From assembly GCA_037957365.1 (NCBI GenBank), contig JARHVA010001175.1:1147001-1211000 (forward strand): a stretch of 64,000 nt of DNA. The letters are read 5' to 3'. Positions 21,736 through 33,419 of this stretch are shown here, piece after piece (position 1 is the stretch's first letter; the number at the start of each line of letters is the position of its first letter). Position numbers and translations under genes: made by a program. The stretch is from Torreya grandis (lineage: Eukaryota; Streptophyta; Pinopsida; Cupressales; Taxaceae). The notes under the pieces are model-generated. The model ran no database searches, was not told where the DNA came from, and was given only the letters and a program-made list of their open reading frames with translations.

Positions 21736-23863
21736 CGAGTACTCATCCAGTTGACACTTAACTTGAGCTCGTCCCTTGAGCAATCCCCATCCTCTTAGTA
21801 CTAATTCCTTTCAACCCTATTCCTCTTAACAATTCCTCTATAACCCTTTTATGATGTATGGATGCTTTATCCTAATAAAAGGGAGCCCTTGACCTTCTAT
21901 AATCTTGTCCATGACTCACATTTTTGTCAAAACAAAATCAAGATGTCAAAATATCCACGATCACCATATCAATATCAAATCAAAACGCAGATTTCTCCCT
22001 CGAAGGACAGTTGTACTATCATTTGCTGTAATTAAATAGACTGCTCCCTCGAAGGACAACTATTCAAAAGCCCTTATATTAAACAAAATTCTAGACCACT
22101 CCCTCGAAGGATGGCTATGACTACTCTGGCAATAAACAGCACTATCTTAGAAGCTTTCCGCATTGATCAGCTTCACAACTGACCACCAAGCAAATGACAT
22201 CTCTATACAGACTTCCCGCATTGATCAGTTTGCACCTAAAAAAGAATAAAACAAAACGCATCATGGACTTGACTTATAGTTGTCTCAGGGTCTCCTATAA
22301 AAAGGGGCAAAGTTATCTCTGCTCTTAAAATGGGTTACCCTATTTCCTCCTCCTATCACCTACTCAAGGGACTTCGAGCTCACTTTAATGTCAAAGTGAT
22401 TCAATTACTATTCTAACAAAACATCTGGTGAATGACGTCATGCATGAATGGGGCTCTTGGTTCTAATAACCCTTATATATGCTATCATTCTGGTCCTTGT
22501 CAATGAAAGAGCAATATGCCTTTTGCTTCGTCTACACTTTGGTCACATTCACCTTCATCACTTGTCAAACCTAATCAACTCCACTCAACTCTCTTTTTCA
22601 GGCCACTCCCATAGCCTATTCACATTAGTTTCTATGGACACCAATACACATAGAAACTATCGACCAGACACAATTTATGTTAAGCATAAACCAATACTTG
22701 CTGAAGCATGAATGGACCTCAATTCATTTTTAGCATACATCCATCATGACTATGAAACATTGCTAGTGATGAAAGACTCCTCAACTAATGTTGTATAATA
22801 CACCATTACACAATATGGAAAAGGCTACAACATCATCTTTTTACCCTCATCATTCATCATGACCAAGACCAATCTATCGACCACTTTGACCATCTATCTA
22901 CCACTCGGACCCTTCATCTGAACTACATTGGTCTGAGGCCCTTCCACCGAGGCTATGTAGGTAGCACTCAGATGATATGACATCATCTAGGGTTATCTTG
23001 ACCACCCTCATTTGTTCATTTCTCTGATGGACAAACCTTCTTTCCTCCTTTTGACCATGACCTTGCCCTCGACCAAGACCAATTCCATCCCTTTGACCCT
23101 TCCTCCCTTCTAGGGAGAACTACATTGGCCTGAGGCCCTTCCAATAGGGGCTATGTAGGTAGTACTCAGTTGAATTGGGGTCTTCTAAGGTTAGCTTGGC
23201 CGCATTCCTTCGTCCATTCCTCCACCTCGACCAATGACCATTGGAGATCATGCCTATCTCCTTCGACTTCGACCACTTCCAAGACAATGTTACCTTGGTT
23301 GTTTTTGCATGCATGCTACCTCATGACTGATTAGCAAAATTGTGTGTAGACTATTTTTGGACCCTCACAAGTATAAGATCGCAAGCTAGTTGATCCACAC
23401 TACTTGTGACTTTTTCATGTTTCTAGGAGCACTTCCTGAGCCTGGGATACCTGGAACATGATGACCATTTGGAGCTTCAGCTTAGATTGAATAACCCAAT
23501 TAGTAGATGACTAAATACTGGGGCCTAGTTACTTCAATTTTGGCACTCCTCAACCCTTGACCTGTGACACTTTGACCTGACCATCTCGTGAAGTGGTATG
23601 CATGTAATCACGACTTTTGCTGCGTTCACCCTCACAACCTTTTTCATCCTCTCTTTGTCAAATTAACACCCGATTCCCGGTTCCCTTCCTTCGACTCTTG
23701 CTTTGAGGGGGAATACCTCATCCATAATCGGGGTAACCAATCCTCTTATTTTTGTCTTGTAATTCATTCAAACAACCAACAAGATGGACTCGACCTTATC
23801 CCACCCCTGGGGCAACCACCTCCTATTTTTGTCTTGCAGTTTGTCCAGAACAACCAATAAGAC
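21736..23863 (+). other. Long 3' untranslated region of Tat element
   Basis: 2.1 kb between INT and the polypurine tract without a credible gene. It contains short repeats: CTCCCTCGAAGGA at 21995, 22044 and 22099; CCGCATTGATCAG near 22160 and 22211; and a longer direct repeat (ACTACATTGGYCTGAGGCCC...) starting near 22920 and 23112. A 13-base duplicate of the polypurine tract lies at 22299-22311. Confidence 0.75.
22299..22311 (+). promoter_or_regulatory. Second polypurine tract copy
   Basis: AAAAAGGGGCAAA, identical base for base to the tract next to the 3' LTR. It lies 1.57 kb upstream of it. Could act as an internal plus-strand primer site or be a relic of 3' end duplication. Confidence 0.55.
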
Positions 23864-23876
23864 AAAAAGGGGCAAA
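23864..23876 (+). promoter_or_regulatory. Polypurine tract of Tat element
   Basis: AAAAAGGGGCAAA ends directly at the TG of the 3' LTR (23877). This is the expected position and composition of the plus-strand primer. Confidence 0.9.
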
Positions 23877-25170
23877 TGTAGACACCAGAATTGTGTCTAA
23901 CCCTTGTCATCCTCCCCTTAACCCCTGTCGACCATTTTCCCACAAGCCTTGACCTTGGTAGCATGTAAGAATGAGTAGAAGGCTAAAATTAGCCTCTGTC
24001 TCCATTCTGCATCTACCGACACTGGTCAGTACTCGATCGATGTCACCGACGTCGGTCACCTTTTCGGCTGACATTGGCATTCCTGTCGGTGTTGGTCATC
24101 CTTAAACTACATCCGTTAATTCATTTCTCAATCCGTTATCTATTATTCAGTTGCCAATCAGTTTGGCAACTGGTTATCGGACCTGCGGCATCAAAACATT
24201 TCTTTGATTTGAACCCCACAGCAACGATCAACCAGTTTTCTTGCATCTAACTGAATGATCACCATTTTTTCTTGCATCTAATCAATCTGCAATCAATCTC
24301 TCATGTCTCTCTCTCTCCAGTATAGGAACTCTACTTTGGTCATCTGGCAGCATAATGATAACTTCAATCATGTCTCTTATCATGTCTTCAGTGTGTAACA
24401 GGTAAGTATCTTGCTCTATGTTTTTGTTTTATTCTCTGATTATTGTTTTTTATTTACTGTCATCAACTCCTATTTAGACTTAGACTACAACCCTGAGACC
24501 TTATTTCTTCCCGTATTAACTCTATCTACCATTCCAAAATATATAGTCACTCTACCCAAAAACTTGTAAAAACCCCCAAACAATCCTTCTGACTCCTAAA
24601 CTAACTCCTTAACCCTCAGACACCATTCTGCAACCCTAAAACCTGTCCAGACCCTGACCGGACCTGACTGAACTCGACCAGACCTGTCCAAGAACTGTTG
24701 CCCCGACCGATGCTGGTCATTACCCTGACTGACGTCGGCACTTTAACTGACGTCGGCACCCTTCCCTGACCGACACCGGCATAGAGACCGACACCGGTGA
24801 ATGTGTAGAGCATTTTGCTACATATCAAGTACGCATTTTATTTTTCATCTTTTATTTGCTTTCATTTTGTCTCTCATTTCTACCAGTCAAATATTCTATT
24901 TTTAATCAGTGGGTTGATATCCCTTAAGGAAGTTTTTGTACTTCAGGGATCAAGCATTTGCTTGATAGCCCACCGTCTCTTCGTCTAACATTTTTTCATG
25001 TTTAGTCTATTTTTCTTTGCAGGTGTCATTCCTCCACAGCCAAAGAGTGGTACCTTCCAACGTCTGATTTCAGTGCGCACGACCATATCCAAGTATCTTC
25101 TAACCTTGACCATTTCTCTTAGTTTCTCATTTTCTTCTTTGAATGTAGAAAGCAATTTAGCGTAAAAATA
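23877..25170 (+). repeat. 3' LTR of Tat element
   Basis: Collinear with the 5' LTR over its full length. The terminal CA has become TA. Many CpG positions of the 5' copy are TG or CA here. The splice-like motifs are kept: CAG/GTAAGTAT at about 24402, and the acceptor-like stretch is TTTGCAG/GTG at 25022, better than in the 5' copy. Confidence 0.95.
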
Positions 25171-25175
25171 GTAAG
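25171..25175. repeat. Right target-site duplication GTAAG of Tat element
   Basis: Matches 11306-11310. After it the GL LTR resumes with CTAGTTGTTGTTGGGTCAAA, matching the uninterrupted 5' LTR of GL near 37930. Confidence 0.92.
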
Positions 25176-27360
25176 CTAGTTGTTGTTGGGTCAAATTTGA
25201 CACCAAATGAAGAGTGTATAATCTTTGGAGGCTCTGGTGTCTTAATTAATGAGCTAGTTGAAGATTCAAGAATAGTCACTTGTCTTTCCTTCTTTTACTT
25301 TTGTAGGTCCATAATCCATGGTTTGAGCTCCTCCATAATATATGTTAATAGACTTTTTAATTGCCCATTGATGGTGTAGAGTTGGGATATTTTGTAGTTT
25401 TCCATATATGAGCCACTCCAGAATGGTTGGTTCATAAATATGGTTCTCATCACTAAAAAAATTAACCTAAATCAAAGGGTGAGTGAGGGTTAATTTGGGC
25501 CTCTTGGTTCTTGTAGGAACCAAGGCTAGCTCAGCCTTTCTCTTTTAAGGGGGAATAACTAGAACTATGTCCAAAGCTATATACTTCCCCTTTTTGTTTC
25601 TTGCTTACTCATCTTGAGTTTTAAGCTCCTCTTCTTGCACCTCTTCTTCATTTGATCTATAAATACTAGCTAGTGCCTCCAATGTATCTTCCTATGTTTC
25701 CCCATGATCTAATGCAATCATGTCAATGAACTCAACAAATGACTCTAGATTTTTAGGTTTTGTAGAAGATTATGCCCCTTCAATAGGTATTTCTTCATAG
25801 TTCTATTTTCCTAACCCTTGTGTAGCTTATGCCTCTAGCTATTCTAGATGAGGCCTAAAATATGGTCCTAATAGAAAATGGTACTGTAGAGGCCCCATCT
25901 GTCATATTTCACCAGCTAGCTTCTCATCTCTCTTTAATTTGGCCTTAAGTTTGATGTTATCCTCTTTTAATATGGCCAATACTTATAAAAATGAAGATGT
26001 TTGGATGTAAATTGAATCATGAATATAGAGTTGATGTTCGTATATCATGTTAATTTGTTTTGATTTCAAATGTTTCACAACATTATCTTGGGGGTCCCAA
26101 TGTCTCAAATCATCAAGCTATAAATTGAATGAGTCTTTATTCCTAAAAATGGTGTCCACATTATCTTAATTCTAAAACACAATTCTAATAATAATCTAAA
26201 TGAAAGGATGGAGTAGCCCCTTCCTTTTGCCTTTGCATATACCATTAATACCATGGAACAATTGGTATGCTATCTCTTATTTATCTATCTTGGTGGGTAC
26301 ATAGACTAGTAGTTTAAGTGGTTGACATAAGTTTCCCTCTATCTTGATTATAGTGTAGTCAGGATATAACCAAATGTCCCTAATAATTTCCACATACTTA
26401 TTCATTAAAGTACCTACCCTCATCATAGGTATCCCTATAATAGCCTCTACTAGGGTTGGGTACACATAGTCATAAATGAAGTGTATGTGGTCCCTGTATT
26501 TGAATATATGTAGTTTGGAATAGTAATGGGTGACTATTTTCCTTCCATCAAGTGACTAATTTTTTATGTTAGGGATTTTGGTAGTGACTAATAGGACATT
26601 CAAAAGATAAGACATCATAAATAAGTGATTGATAGTCCTCTTCTTTATGGTAAAAAATTGTTTATTTAGTCAAATATTGATCATATCACTTAATGGGGGA
26701 GTAAGTCCCTTTTCAATCATGAAATATATATATATATAAGGACCCAAATTCTATTGGCATAAGTGGTGGAGGGGGACCTAGATAATTTGTTGAGCAAATT
26801 CATAATCATTATAATTCCTACCCTAAATTAGGTGATTAGGATCTTTCTAGTGGGGTCTTAGATCACATGGGTTCCTAAATACAAACATGGGCAAGGGTGG
26901 TTTTTAGGTCATTTTTGCTTGACCATTCCCTAATCATGGGTAAATCTACCTAAGGTATGGGAAGTTTGTAGTAACTCTCATAGGCAATGGGGGAAATATA
27001 AACAACTTTCCTAAAACTATGCTCATGGATTATAATGTCCTAATAAATTCTATAATATTTAAAAATAGGGGAAATAACATTGATGCAATGTAATACCTCT
27101 AGTTTGACTACCACATGGTGAAAATTGGTCATCTAGATGGTGACTATGTCATAGTATCTATGACAAACTATGTCATTATTTTCATCTTATTTGGTGATTT
27201 CTTGTAACTCTTTAATGGCATAGAAAATCTTGGACCAGTTATTATCCTTGGTTTTCAATGCTACATAATAAAATTTAGTGTCTTTGAAGACCCTTCCTTT
27301 TATGTTTAAAGTCAAATATAGCTTTGTGTCCTCCCTATTTTGTTGCTTTCATGTTGGCAT
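25176..27360 (-). pseudogene. LTR-encoded protein, N-terminal part (3' LTR copy)
   Basis: From ATG 27360-27358 the minus strand codes MPT, a stop where Trp or Gln is likely, then KQQNREDTKLYLTLNIKG. Legible landmarks downstream: TKDNNWSKIFYAIKELQEIT; HHVVVKLEVLHCINVISPIF; YESYYKLPIP; LPMIREWSSKNDLKTTLAHV. Near 26465-26277 a 62-codon open piece begins MYPTLVEAIIGIPMMRVG. The frame is broken mainly by TAA, TAG and TGA. The same peptides occur in the 5' LTR copy, showing that this was coding sequence before the LTRs diverged. It runs in the same sense as gag-pol. No known domain recognised. Confidence 0.72.
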
Positions 27361-28039
27361 GATTGCGAGCTTTATAAATTTCTCACTAGGGGTCTATAAA
27401 TTGCTTCTAGATCAATTTATACTTGTTCAGGTGACAATTGAGCTCTCTCTCTAGTTCAACTATGATTAAATTAGGATCGAATTAGGGATTTTGTAGATGT
27501 TAGGGCTTTTTATAGGTCTTTTTAAGCTTTAATGGTGGCATATATTTACACTTAGGTAATTTCATGCCTTAGATTTTATGAGGACTTTAAATTTATACCT
27601 TTGATTTTTTTAAGCCCACAAAATATTTGGTTTTGCCCATTTCTACTTAGGTGGCATCTATGTGGCATTTAGTTAGTCTTTTCATGACATTTTGTTCATA
27701 AATGCTTTAAAAATTGACCGTTTCCTTTTTATAATTTTGTATTTGATCTCACTTCATCAAATCATCTTATATAGATCAACATGAGTTTTTGATCTCAATC
27801 TTCGAAGTTACATACCATTAGTTGTCCTTTATACTAGGCCCCATGGTTATACCACTTGGCAATCCCATGGGCCTTCTGAGCTCTACATGTCTCCTAGTCT
27901 TGAAGTGAATGAATTTATACATTCAGTGGCTACATACTTTCTCAAAGGTTTTATTGATAGTCTATAATCTAAGATGTAAAATAATAAATCATGGAACCTT
28001 TGAATAATTAAAAGGACATAACATAGGCCTTTAGCCTAA

Positions 28040-28071
28040 GGTTTCATTATATTGATAAATATAATGAAACC
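28040..28071 (-). repeat. LTR hairpin h1 (3' LTR)
   Basis: GGTTTCATTATATT, loop GATA, AATATAATGAAACC: 14 bp perfect arms. The matching hairpin in the other LTR (42073-42102) has T in place of the C in the left arm and A in place of the paired G in the right arm, a compensatory pair. Confidence 0.8.
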
Positions 28072-28333
28072 ATAGTATAAGGATTAGGTTAAGTCTATGT
28101 CATAAAGGGGTTCCTTCTTGATTTTGTGCCATCTAATCTTTGACATCTAATTAACCATGGGCCATTGATAATGATCTAAATAATCAAGCATGATTAGTCC
28201 ATGGGGAAATGTATTGGATCTATCGAGCTTATCTTTCTCTACCCAATATTTGATCTTTTCTTAAGCATAGGGCATTGATCTTGTAAATAAGTGTGATATT
28301 TAAGCTAGGGCCTATAGACATGAAAGGACATAG

Positions 28334-28405
28334 ACTAAAGCCTTAAGACTAAGGTCTCATTCATGTTAATAAAAATGAATGGGGCCTTAGGATTAAGACA
28401 TTAGT
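28334..28405 (-). repeat. LTR hairpin h2 (3' LTR)
   Basis: Outer arms 28334-28354 and 28385-28405 pair at 17 of 21 positions by eye, with an inner ATTCAT/ATGAAT stem. The counterpart in the other LTR has a perfect 9 bp inner stem ATTCATGTT/AACATGAAT (42392-42413). Confidence 0.7.
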
Positions 28406-28551
28406 CTAGTCTTGTAATAAAAGGGACCATGAAAATTAAAGCTAGACCACATTAAGAAATTAAAAGGATCCTACAAACATTAATTTTGGACCATATTAAA
28501 ATAAAAGGGGACAAAGGAGCTTGGGATAAAAAGGGGACCAGGATTATAAAG

Positions 28552-28605
28552 TTTTAGGCTAGGGGTTGGTCATGTTGAAAAACATGACCAAGCCTTAGTA
28601 TAAAA
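28552..28605 (-). repeat. LTR hairpin h3 (3' LTR)
   Basis: Inner arms TTGGTCATGTT (28566-28576) and AACATGACCAA (28581-28591) pair perfectly around the loop GAAA. Outer arms extend the stem imperfectly. The counterpart at 42601-42622 keeps the loop and has one G-T style mismatch. Confidence 0.75.
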
Positions 28606-29323
28606 ATTAGGCTTAAGTCTATATCATATTTAAAATGTTCCCACATAAATTGTTCTCGCTAGTTTTTGAATTTGGTCTAAAAGAATCTTGTGCTAGGTTT
28701 TATGAACGAAGGTTTTAAGAAACTTGAACATGTATTTAATTTGAACTTTAATGAACCAAAGGATAGTTAAAGGTCAAATTGAGATAAAATCACTAAAATT
28801 ATGAAACTCAAGTATGATCCCATCAAGGAGAGTTCCATTAAACATGTGATATGAAACATAAAGATCCACTATTAGTAATATTAGGCAAGAAATACTCATG
28901 TTTGAGTTATAACCTTTGTATTTATGGAAATTAAAATTTTTATTCATAATGATCTTCCCAAAAATTTCTAACAAGAGTATTTCATAATGTTACTATTAAC
29001 CCATATATTAATATTACCATATAAATCCCCATAGACTCTCCTAAGGGCTAAAGGGTCAACATGAAAAGACCTATCAGACAACCTAATGAAGTGAGCAATT
29101 GTTTAAAAAGGAATATCATTAAAACTCAAATTACCTAAAGGAATATTTAAAGAAATATATGACCAACCATACCAAAGGGTGGATGATATTCAAATTCAAA
29201 TAATGTGAAAGACATGTTAATGATGCTCTGATCAAGTGAACTTCAACTTCAAAATATAAATTTTGCATAATTTTAACACAAGATTCCCCAGTTTTTAGAA
29301 ATGGGGGTATGTTGCCCTCAACA

Positions 29324-30339
29324 AATAGTGATTTTTTGAGGGAAAATAGAAATAAGTTATAATTCAAATATTTTAGTTCAGACAAATAATTAGGTTACCT
29401 ATTCCATTTGATAAGTGACATCATCAACATTAATTTATGGTTAAAAAAACATTTTACCTACAGGATTAGGATAAAACATCAAAACCTAGCCATGTTATTT
29501 GTGTGCTTTGATTCCACTTATTATTTTCCATGGGGTTTAAGTGACAAATTCTAGGTTTCATGCCTTTAATTATTAACACTAACTCACAACATGTTTGGAT
29601 ATTCATTAAAAACCATGATTTAGCTTAGAGAAGGCTTGGGCATTGCCCTATTGCTAGCTATGCATCCATATCCCTGATAAAGATGCATATGGCTCCTTTC
29701 ACGACATTGTTCCACTAGAAACCAATCATCCATAGCCCCAGTAGAGGTTACCAAAAATAACTTTGCATGGAAATCTTTTGATTTTTCAATAAGATCCTAT
29801 TTTTGTATTTTTTAAACCATTTAAGATTTCTAACAAAGGTTGGGAACTAGCTTATCCAGGTTTAGGGATATGATCAAGTGTTTGATCCTTATGCCGTCAC
29901 CTATGGTTGAAACCTTTGTCCTAGGTAAGGATGTTTATTAAGTGCAAGAATGATTGTGTTCCAATAATTTAATCTTTCATCCCATACATGTAATTCTTCT
30001 TAAAACCAAGTTTAGATTAAAACAATGTTTGACTTCTTATGAAATAGCTAACCTATTCACTTAGTATTTACTAGTTTTTCTAAATCACAACATTAAGCTC
30101 ATATTTTAGATCCATGGTCAACATTTGATTAGATATAGACCTAAATTTTTGAACTTGTGGAGTTTCTAATATTTTTTAATAAAATATGAACTGAGGGTTA
30201 GCTAGGACTTATTAAAAGCAAGGAACTAAGAAAATAAATATGTACAAATAAGGGATTGGAAATAAAAATCACAAGGAAACTAATCTAACCTACCTATACT
30301 AACTCTAATTAGTCTTATATATTTACTCCATGAAGACCC
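29324..30339 (-). other. 3' internal region of GL between INT and 3' LTR
   Basis: About 1 kb of AT-rich sequence after the integrase end. No reading frame of note apart from an 84-codon piece overlapping the LTR edge (29385-29131). The polypurine tract should adjoin position 29324 on the minus strand, but the sequence there (CTCAAAAAATCACTATT) is only partly purine, so it is degraded or misplaced. Confidence 0.5.
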
Positions 30340-31480
30340 CCGGAGGAGTTAAAAAAATTAATGATTGGGGTACTGCCCATTGGTGGGAAATGTGAATTCT
30401 AATACTTGTAGGTCTTTCATCTTGAAGGTGTTATTCCTAAATGTCTCAGTAATCTGGTAGGGACCTATCCATAAAGGCATGAACTTTCCATGTTTTCCCT
30501 TAGGTTTAGATGCCTTGTCCCATATAAGAACTAAGTATCCTTTTTTGAACACCTTTACCTTTAATCTCTTATCAATCCACAACTTTCCCATGGTCTGGTG
30601 TCTACTAAAATTACCAAAAGATTCTTCTCATACATCTTCCATTTGAAAAATGTCCATTAGTATTGAATTTTTAAGTTCCTAATCTTCTTCCATATATTCA
30701 TGCATGAACTTATATGAAGGTAACTTGAGGGTGATAGGTAAGATGGGATCTTAGCCATACACCAAGAATGGTGATACCTTTAGGGCATACTTAATTCTTA
30801 TTCTATCTACCCAAAGGGCATACTTGATAAACTTATGCCAAGTTCTAGGTTTGTCTGATGCAGATTTCTTTATTGCTTTCATCAAGTTATTATTGGTAGA
30901 TTCAGACACTCCATTACCTTGAGGTTAATGGTTGGATGATAAATTTATAATGATACTATTATCATATGCCCATTATATCATTTTAATGGATGTGAAAGTA
31001 GATCCATTGTCACATACTAGGGAGACTAGAGTTCTAAATCTAGTGCATATGTTTTCTTCTTAAAAAGTGGTCTATTATTTAGTTTTGCATTGCTTAGTGG
31101 CCACTACCTTAGTCCAATTAGTGTAATAGTTAGTAGTTGTCAGAACATACTTGTGACCCTCTAATGAATTAGGGTTGATCACCCCCATGAAATCTAGTCC
31201 CTACTAATCAAAAGGTTTGTCTACCATTATTGGATGCAACAACATTACTACTTTTGGATATTTTATGATAAAGATTTGGCATGAGTGGTATTCCCTCACA
31301 TGATTATGAGCATCTTTGAAAATGGTGGAATAATAGTAGCCAGTTCTCAAAATTTTGTGGGTTGTGGTTCTTCTAGATGGATGCCCACTTCCTAGCTTCT
31401 CATGAAAAGTTCTCATTATGTCATCAAATTCTTCTTTTGAAATGCATCTTAGGTAGACACATTTAAAGTCCTTATAGTAT
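30340..31480 (-). pseudogene. Integrase, element GL
   Basis: The HHCC domain is legible at about 31450-31270 (FHEKLGSGHPSRRTTTHKIL, then GYYYSTIFKDAHNHV and YHSCQIF; the first Cys of the CxxC is Tyr). The catalytic core shows GLDFMG near 31.19 kb, VCDNGSTF near 31.0 kb and PQGNGVSEST near 30.92 kb. The C-terminal module (30591-30358) reads FKKGYLVLIWDKASKPKGKH, then GPYQITETF, typical of gypsy INT ends. Several stops and small indels are present. Confidence 0.9.
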
Positions 31481-32060
31481 AACACTCCATTATTGATTAG
31501 GTAAAGGGTTGATTTTAGTCTTAAATCTATCTTTTGTTCCTTGGTCAGTCTTATAGGACAAGTACCATTAATTAACAAATGAATGATAGGATCATAGTAG
31601 TCATTCATCTGAAAGCTTTGTTGATCAACTTTCATGACATGTAACCTAGGGTTAGCATTGACAATAATTTGAATAAAACATTGGCATCTTACTAATTTTT
31701 CAATCTTCATCTCAATGTCATATTCTTTTAGGACAAACATCCACTTACTTCTTCACTTTCCATGTTTATTTTGTCTTAACATGAGCTTTGTGGCAAGGTC
31801 AGGTAAGATAACATGCACTTTATTCCTAATAATGTAGTGTCTACATTTATTTATTGATTTTACTAATGCACATGCTTTTTTATAAATTAAATGATAATTT
31901 AACTCAACATTTTCAAAGTTTGTTCTCATGAAAGCAATTAGATGGTCACATACATCAATTTTATAGGTTAATATTGTAATAATAATATGGTCAAAAGTAA
32001 AGGAGTAAAGGTAGAAATCCTTGGAGAAGTCTTCTTTATCAAGACTGGAGCTTGACCAAT
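31481..32060 (-). pseudogene. Native RNase H and connection, element GL
   Basis: Around 31.95-31.70 kb the minus strand reads, with indels, ENVELNYHLIYKKACALV and then KWMFVLKEYDIEMKIEKLVR, matching the second half of the gypsy RNase H (YP...K...A...; W...L.EYDLE). The first half is poorly preserved. The 178-codon open frame 31740-31204 starts here and runs into the HHCC domain of INT. Confidence 0.75.
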
Positions 32061-32980
32061 TAAATTCTTGATGTCCTTAAAGGCTTTCTTAGTTTCCTCA
32101 TTCTAAGTGATTTTGGTATCCTTTTTCAGCATGTCATTCAATGGTTTGACAATTTTTTCAAACACAAAAATAAACTTTCTTATAAATTTAATTTTTCCAA
32201 AGAATAATTTTAGTTATTTCCTATTGTTAGGAGGTTATATCTTTGATATAACTTGTATTATTTTAGGATATATAGATATTACCACCTTATTAATGACATG
32301 GCCTAAAAATTTACCCTTAGTAACACAAAAAATACTCTTCTTTGGGTGAAGGTAAATCCCATACTTTTTGTACCTTTCAAATACCTACTATAAATGCATA
32401 ATGTAGTCTTCCTTGTTCTTAGAAAAAATAGTCAGATCATCCATGTATATAATGATGCATTTACCTAAAAAACCTTGAAAATCATGATACATGTCACTTT
32501 ATAACATTGCTCCTAGATTGATTAGTTTTAATGGCATCCTATTTTATACAAATGTGCCCCATTTGGTAGTGAAATCGGTCTTCATCCTATCTTCCTGATT
32601 TACCAGTACCTAGTATACCCTACAAATCCATTAAGAAAGGACATCATATTAGAACTAGAAAAACTTTGTATAACTTGTTCCAAATAAGGCAAAGGATAGT
32701 TGTTTTTTTATATGACTTATTTAAATTATTAAAATCAATGCATAGCCTTATTTCATAATTATTTTTTCTGACTATGACCAAATTAGTGACCTAGGTAGAG
32801 TGCCAAATGGGAAATATAATATTTGTATCTATCAAATTTTTAACCTCTTTAAAAATCATTTGTTCTAAAATAGGGTTGATATGCCTCTACTTTTGTCTAA
32901 AAGGTTTGCAATCTTTCTTCAAGGGTATGGTATGAGTCATGACTTTTAGATCAAAAATCTTCAAGTCATCATAGGACCAT
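32061..32980 (-). pseudogene. Reverse transcriptase, element GL
   Basis: Fingers: DCKPFRQK, then HINPILEQMIFKEVKNLID and VIVRKNNYEIRLCIDFNNLN near 32.9-32.75 kb. Motif C is IIYMDDLTIFSKNKEDYIMH with YMDD at 32447-32436. Thumb: HPKKSIFCVTKGKFLGHVIN and FGKIKFIRKFIFVFEKIVKP. Motifs A and B are displaced by frameshifts. The K.NGEIRLC.DFRNLN pattern is common in one large group of plant gypsy elements. I do not assign a lineage name. Confidence 0.9.
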
Positions 32981-33419
32981 GCTATTATGTCTTTATAGTT
33001 TGTCAGTAGGTATTTGGATTTTTTTATCTTCAATGCTTGTACATGTTGTTCCAATGTTAACTAGCTTAGGTTAATCTTGAGGTCTAAATTAACTACCTTA
33101 TAATCCTTCCCACTTACTTTGGGAATCCTTATGTTCTTAGCTACCTTATCCTAGTTGAATAACCTCTCCAAGGTAGTTATGTCTTTTGGATTTTTTTTGA
33201 CATTCAACTGAAGTACATTACCATCAAATTTTCCATCTTCTTTAAGAGCATTCTCATTGGCCTCATTTATGACATGTGCCTTAAATAATCCAAAATTATT
33301 CATGAAAGCTAGGATCTATTAGTCATCATTTAAGACTTGCATATGGTTTACATTATCAGGGATAGAAGGGTATGGAACCAACTCAATGATAAAGTTCTAA
33401 CATTCAAGGTTTGGCACAA

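Larger units (their letters stand above)
11311..25170 (+). mobile_element. Nested Tat-lineage Ty3/gypsy retrotransposon
   Basis: A structurally complete 13.86 kb element with LTRs of 1287 and 1294 bp, 5' TG and 3' CA (CA decayed to TA in the 3' copy), target duplication GTAAG, leader, gag, PR, RT, RNase H, a second archaeal-type RNase H, INT, a long 3' untranslated region and a polypurine tract. The second RNase H between RNase H and INT places it in the Tat/Ogre lineage. It is visibly GC-richer than its surroundings. In the last 183 bp of the LTRs I count 13 differences, mainly transitions, so it is younger than its GL host. Stops and at least three frameshifts make it non-autonomous. Confidence 0.95.
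10013..29323 (-). repeat. 3' LTR of GL, split by nested element
   Basis: Without the 13.9 kb insertion (11311-25175) this LTR is about 5.45 kb. It aligns with the 5' LTR along its whole length, from GACAATTCACACAAATAATT at the low end to CCCTCAACA at 29323. Relative to the other LTR it lacks about 1.38 kb (junction near 27957) and has about 115 bp extra near 25.87-25.98 kb and about 260 bp extra near 28.89-29.15 kb. It carries the LTR reading frame and three conserved hairpins. The TG expected at the low end reads GG. Confidence 0.82.
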
